Shown: positions 31,476 through 33,788 of the stretch, piece by piece
How positions within the stretch are numbered: the first letter of the stretch is position 1
Layout: the number at the start of each line of letters is the position of its first letter
Assembly (NCBI RefSeq): GCF_009857505.1
Contig: NZ_WWCP01000047.1
Coordinates: 1 to 33,788, forward strand
Source of the DNA: Duganella lactea
GTDB lineage: Bacteria > Pseudomonadota > Gammaproteobacteria > Burkholderiales > Burkholderiaceae_D
Length of the DNA stretch: 33,788 bases
Reading direction: 5' to 3'
The notes under the pieces: generated by a model
Seen by the model: the letters and a program-made list of their open reading frames with translations, nothing else
What the model was told of the DNA's origin: nothing
Database searches by the model: none
Program-made: the position numbers and the translations under genes

Positions 31476-32276
31476 ATGATCATCATGGGGCGCCTGCGCA
31501 ATCTGGCCGCCTACCGCGGCTTCATCCTCGGCAGCGTGCAGCGCGAGTTCCAGTCCAAGTACCGCAACTCGATTCTCGGCGCCGCCTGGACCATCCTCAA
31601 TCCGCTGGCCATGATCGTGGTCTACACGGTCATCTTTTCCCAGGTGATGCACAACCGCCTGCCGGACAGCACCTCGACCTTTGGTTACAGCATCTATCTG
31701 TGCGCCGGCGTGCTGCACTGGAACCTGTTCGCGGAAATCACCAGCAAGGCGCAAACCGTCTTCATCGACCAGGCCGGCCTGATCAAGAAAATCAATTTCC
31801 CGCGCCTGTGCCTGCCGGTGATCGTGGTGGCCAACGCGCTGCTCAACTACGCCATCATCTTCGGCCTGTTCACGCTGTTCCTGGTGTTCTCCGGCAATTT
31901 CCCCGGCGCCGTGTTCGCCGCGCTGCTGCCGGTGCTGGCGCTGCAGGTGTTGCTGGCCGTCGGCCTCGGCATCGTGCTGGGCGTGCTCAATGTGTTCTTC
32001 CGCGACGTCGGTCAGTTCTTTTCCATCACGCTGCAATTCTGGTTCTGGTTCACGCCGGTGGTGTACCCGGTCAAGGTGTTGCCGGCCGAGGTGCGCGGCT
32101 GGCTGGCGTGGAATCCGATGGCGCCGCTGATCGACGGCTACCAGCGCATCCTGGTGGCGCAGCAGCAACCCGACTGGGCCAGCCTGGCTTACCCGGCCGC
32201 GCTGGCGGTCATCCTGTGCCTGCTGGGCATGCAACTGTTCCGCAAGCGCGCGGGTGAAATGGTGGACGAACTGTGA
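31476..32276 (+). CDS. wzm: Polysaccharide ABC exporter, permease subunit (Wzm-like)
   Basis: A 266-residue ABC-2 type permease with six hydrophobic helices. It starts MIIMGRLRNLAAYRGFILGS and then VQREFQSKYRNSILGAAWTI, the amphipathic N-terminal helix typical of Wzm/KpsM/RfbD proteins that move undecaprenyl-linked polysaccharide across the inner membrane. A FWFTPVVYPVKVLP segment and a WLAWNPMAPLIDGYQRILV stretch near the end are family hallmarks. The ATG at 31476 is chosen because GGAGG lies 8 bp upstream; the open frame extends 32 codons further without motif. It overlaps the ATPase gene by four bases (GTGA). With WaaL-like and glycosyltransferase genes in the same window, an ABC-dependent O-antigen pathway is likely. 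Confidence 0.93.
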   Translation: MIIMGRLRNLAAYRGFILGSVQREFQSKYRNSILGAAWTILNPLAMIVVYTVIFSQVMHNRLPDSTSTFGYSIYLCAGVLHWNLFAEITSKAQTVFIDQAGLIKKINFPRLCLPVIVVANALLNYAIIFGLFTLFLVFSGNFPGAVFAALLPVLALQVLLAVGLGIVLGVLNVFFRDVGQFFSITLQFWFWFTPVVYPVKVLPAEVRGWLAWNPMAPLIDGYQRILVAQQQPDWASLAYPAALAVILCLLGMQLFRKRAGEMVDEL

Positions 32277-33508
32277 ACGGCAGCATACGTGTAACAAGCC
32301 TGGGCAAAGCCTACCGGCGCTATCCGAACCACCGCGCGCGTCTGCTGGAGTGGCTGATGCCCTTTAGCAAACCGCGCCACGAGACCATCTGGGTGCTCAA
32401 GGACATCAGCTTTAGCGTCGCCCCCGGTCAGGCACTGGGCATCATCGGCATCAACGGCGCCGGCAAGAGCACGCTGCTGAAGCTGATCACCGGCACCACC
32501 GTGCCCAGCGTCGGCACGGTGCAGATGGGCGGGCGGGTGGCCGCCATGCTGGAGCTGGGCATGGGCTTCCACCCCGACTTCACCGGCCGCCAGAACGTCT
32601 TCATGGCCGGCCAGTTGCTCGGCATGAGCGTCGAGGAGCTGCAGCAGCTGATGCCGGAGATCGAGGCCTTCGCCGAGATCGGCGAATACCTCGACCAGCC
32701 GGTGCGCGTGTACTCCAGCGGCATGCAGATGCGGCTGGGCTTCAGCGTCGCCACCGCGCGCCGTCCCGACGTGCTGATCGTCGACGAGGCGCTGTCGGTC
32801 GGCGACGCCTACTTCCAGCACAAGAGCTTCGAGCGCATCCGCGGCTTCCGCGCCCAGGGCACCACGTTGCTGATCGTCTCGCACGACAAGGGCGCGATCC
32901 AATCGGTGTGCGATCGTGCCATCCTGCTCGACAAAGGCCGTGTGAGCAAGGAGGGCACGCCCGAGGAAATCATGGACCTGTACAACGCCATGCTGGCCGA
33001 ACGCGAGGGCGAGTCGGTGACCCAGGCCACCCTGGACAACGGCAAGGTACAGACCATTTCCGGCACCGGCCAGGCGCGCGTCGAACATATCGCGCTGCTC
33101 AAGGAGGACGGCGAGGCGGCCGAGGTGCACGGTGTCGGCAGCCGCGTCACGCTGCAAATCGACGTCGCCGTGCACGACGCGCTCGACGAGCTGACGCTGG
33201 GCTACCGCATCAAGGATCGCCTCGGCCAGAACATCTTCGGCACCAACACCTTCCACAAGCTCAAGCCGCTGACCGGCATGCGCGCCGGCCAGCGGCTACG
33301 GGTGCGCTGCAGCTTCCCGCTCAATCTCGGACCGGGCAGCTACTCGGTGGCCACCGCGCTACACAGCAGCGACAACCACCTGAGCGCCAACTACGAGTGG
33401 CGCGACCTGGCGCTGGTGTTCGAGGTGATGAATCTCAAGCACAGCTATTTCGAGGGCTGTACCTGGCTGGACCCCGAGATCACCATTGAAGAAGGAGTGG
33501 CGCGATGA
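32273..33508 (+). CDS. wzt: Polysaccharide ABC exporter, ATPase with carbohydrate-binding C-terminal domain (Wzt-like)
   Basis: A 411-residue ATPase partner of the Wzm-like permease. The nucleotide-binding domain (about 1-240) has Walker A GINGAGKS (59-66), signature YSSGMQMRL (147-155), Walker B VLIVDEAL (167-174) and switch H204. The extra C-terminal domain (about 265-395; YRIKDRLGQNIFGTNTFHKL, then FPLNLGPGSYSVATALHSS) is the Wzt_C beta-sandwich that in E. coli O9a recognises the modified non-reducing end of the O-polysaccharide. Its presence implies a capped glycan whose chain end is a signal for export. The start is GTG, overlapping the permease stop, and the end overlaps the next gene's ATG (ATGA). 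Three genes are thus tightly coupled. Confidence 0.94.
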   Translation: MNGSIRVTSLGKAYRRYPNHRARLLEWLMPFSKPRHETIWVLKDISFSVAPGQALGIIGINGAGKSTLLKLITGTTVPSVGTVQMGGRVAAMLELGMGFHPDFTGRQNVFMAGQLLGMSVEELQQLMPEIEAFAEIGEYLDQPVRVYSSGMQMRLGFSVATARRPDVLIVDEALSVGDAYFQHKSFERIRGFRAQGTTLLIVSHDKGAIQSVCDRAILLDKGRVSKEGTPEEIMDLYNAMLAEREGESVTQATLDNGKVQTISGTGQARVEHIALLKEDGEAAEVHGVGSRVTLQIDVAVHDALDELTLGYRIKDRLGQNIFGTNTFHKLKPLTGMRAGQRLRVRCSFPLNLGPGSYSVATALHSSDNHLSANYEWRDLALVFEVMNLKHSYFEGCTWLDPEITIEEGVAR

Positions 33509-33788
33509 GCCTGACGTCATATGCGGTCAATTTCGAAGACGTGCTGCTGTGGCGCGCGCTGCGCGACGTGCGGCGCGGCTGCTACCTGGAGGTCGGCGCC
33601 GCCGGCCCGCGCATCGGCTCGGCCAGCCAGCTGTTCTATGAGCAGGGCTGGCGCGGCGTCAACCTGACCGCCTCGCTGGCGCAACTGCGCCAACTGCGCA
33701 TCGCCCGCCCGGCCGACGTTTGCCTGCCGGCGCTGGCGGCCGCCAGCGCCGGCAGCGTGGTGCGCCTGGCCGTGCCGGACGCGCCCGG
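33505..33788 (+). CDS. FkbM-like methyltransferase, N-terminal 94 residues (continues beyond the right edge)
   Basis: Begins MSLTSYAVNFEDVLLWRALR, the standard start of FkbM-family proteins in polysaccharide clusters (usual form SYAQNFEDVMLWRAL). The Rossmann region follows: CYLEVGAAGPRIGSASQLFY, then EQGWRGVNLTAS. Relatives carry VGANDP and a GINVEP-type motif whose acidic residue binds the SAM ribose. Here these read VGAAGP and GVNLTAS, so SAM binding may be lost or altered, and the protein could be a non-catalytic relative or a fused glycosyltransferase. The ATG at 33505 overlaps the Wzt-like stop and is preceded by GAAGGAG. The downstream part is needed to decide. A methyltransferase here would fit chain-end capping recognised by Wzt. 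Confidence 0.75.
   Translation, partial: MSLTSYAVNFEDVLLWRALRDVRRGCYLEVGAAGPRIGSASQLFYEQGWRGVNLTASLAQLRQLRIARPADVCLPALAAASAGSVVRLAVPDAP

Overview
The window looks like a chromosomal segment of a GC-rich betaproteobacterium, most likely Oxalobacteraceae (Massilia/Duganella/Janthinobacterium-like). This is inferred from the protein families, the codon bias and the dispersed intergenic palindromes; no 16S or other marker gene is present to confirm it.

Layout. 1-2623: LPS core and O-antigen genes (a heptosyltransferase running off the left edge, an O-antigen ligase, a divergent family 2 glycosyltransferase), closed by a 45-bp perfect inverted repeat. 2714-4982: a two-component pair (integral-membrane histidine kinase and FixJ/TodT-type LuxR response regulator). 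5179-11270: mostly housekeeping (VirK/YbjX-like protein, a small conserved protein, dnaE, trhO, a small coiled-coil protein). 11283-13575: two divergent OafA-type acyltransferases. 13622-18163: a complete type I secretion operon (ABC transporter, HlyD-like adaptor, TolC-like outer membrane protein). 18374-20898: a DUF6165-like protein and a glycosyltransferase/methyltransferase-like fusion. 21328-25350: a 1340-residue DUF4214/RTX-repeat secreted protein, the obvious cargo of the secretion operon and a candidate surface-layer protein. 25725-31345: a FecR-domain exported protein, a divergent CHASE2 adenylate cyclase, a TPR/beta-barrel outer membrane protein and a CRP-type regulator. 31476-33788: a Wzm/Wzt polysaccharide ABC exporter followed by a partial FkbM-like gene.

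The most notable observation is regulatory. Three perfect TGTGA-N6-TCACA palindromes occur, upstream of the type I secretion operon (18300-18315), the large secreted protein (25445-25460) and the FecR-domain gene (27238-27253). Each has a plausible -10 hexamer 30-32 bp from its centre, close to the geometry of a class II CRP-activated promoter. The same window encodes an adenylate cyclase with all class III catalytic residues and a CRP homologue whose recognition helix keeps the Arg-Glu-Arg contacts that read TGTGA. I infer a self-contained cAMP circuit controlling export of a surface-layer-like protein, next to genes that build, modify and export surface polysaccharide to which such a layer could attach. 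The parts are seen directly; the circuit is a hypothesis.
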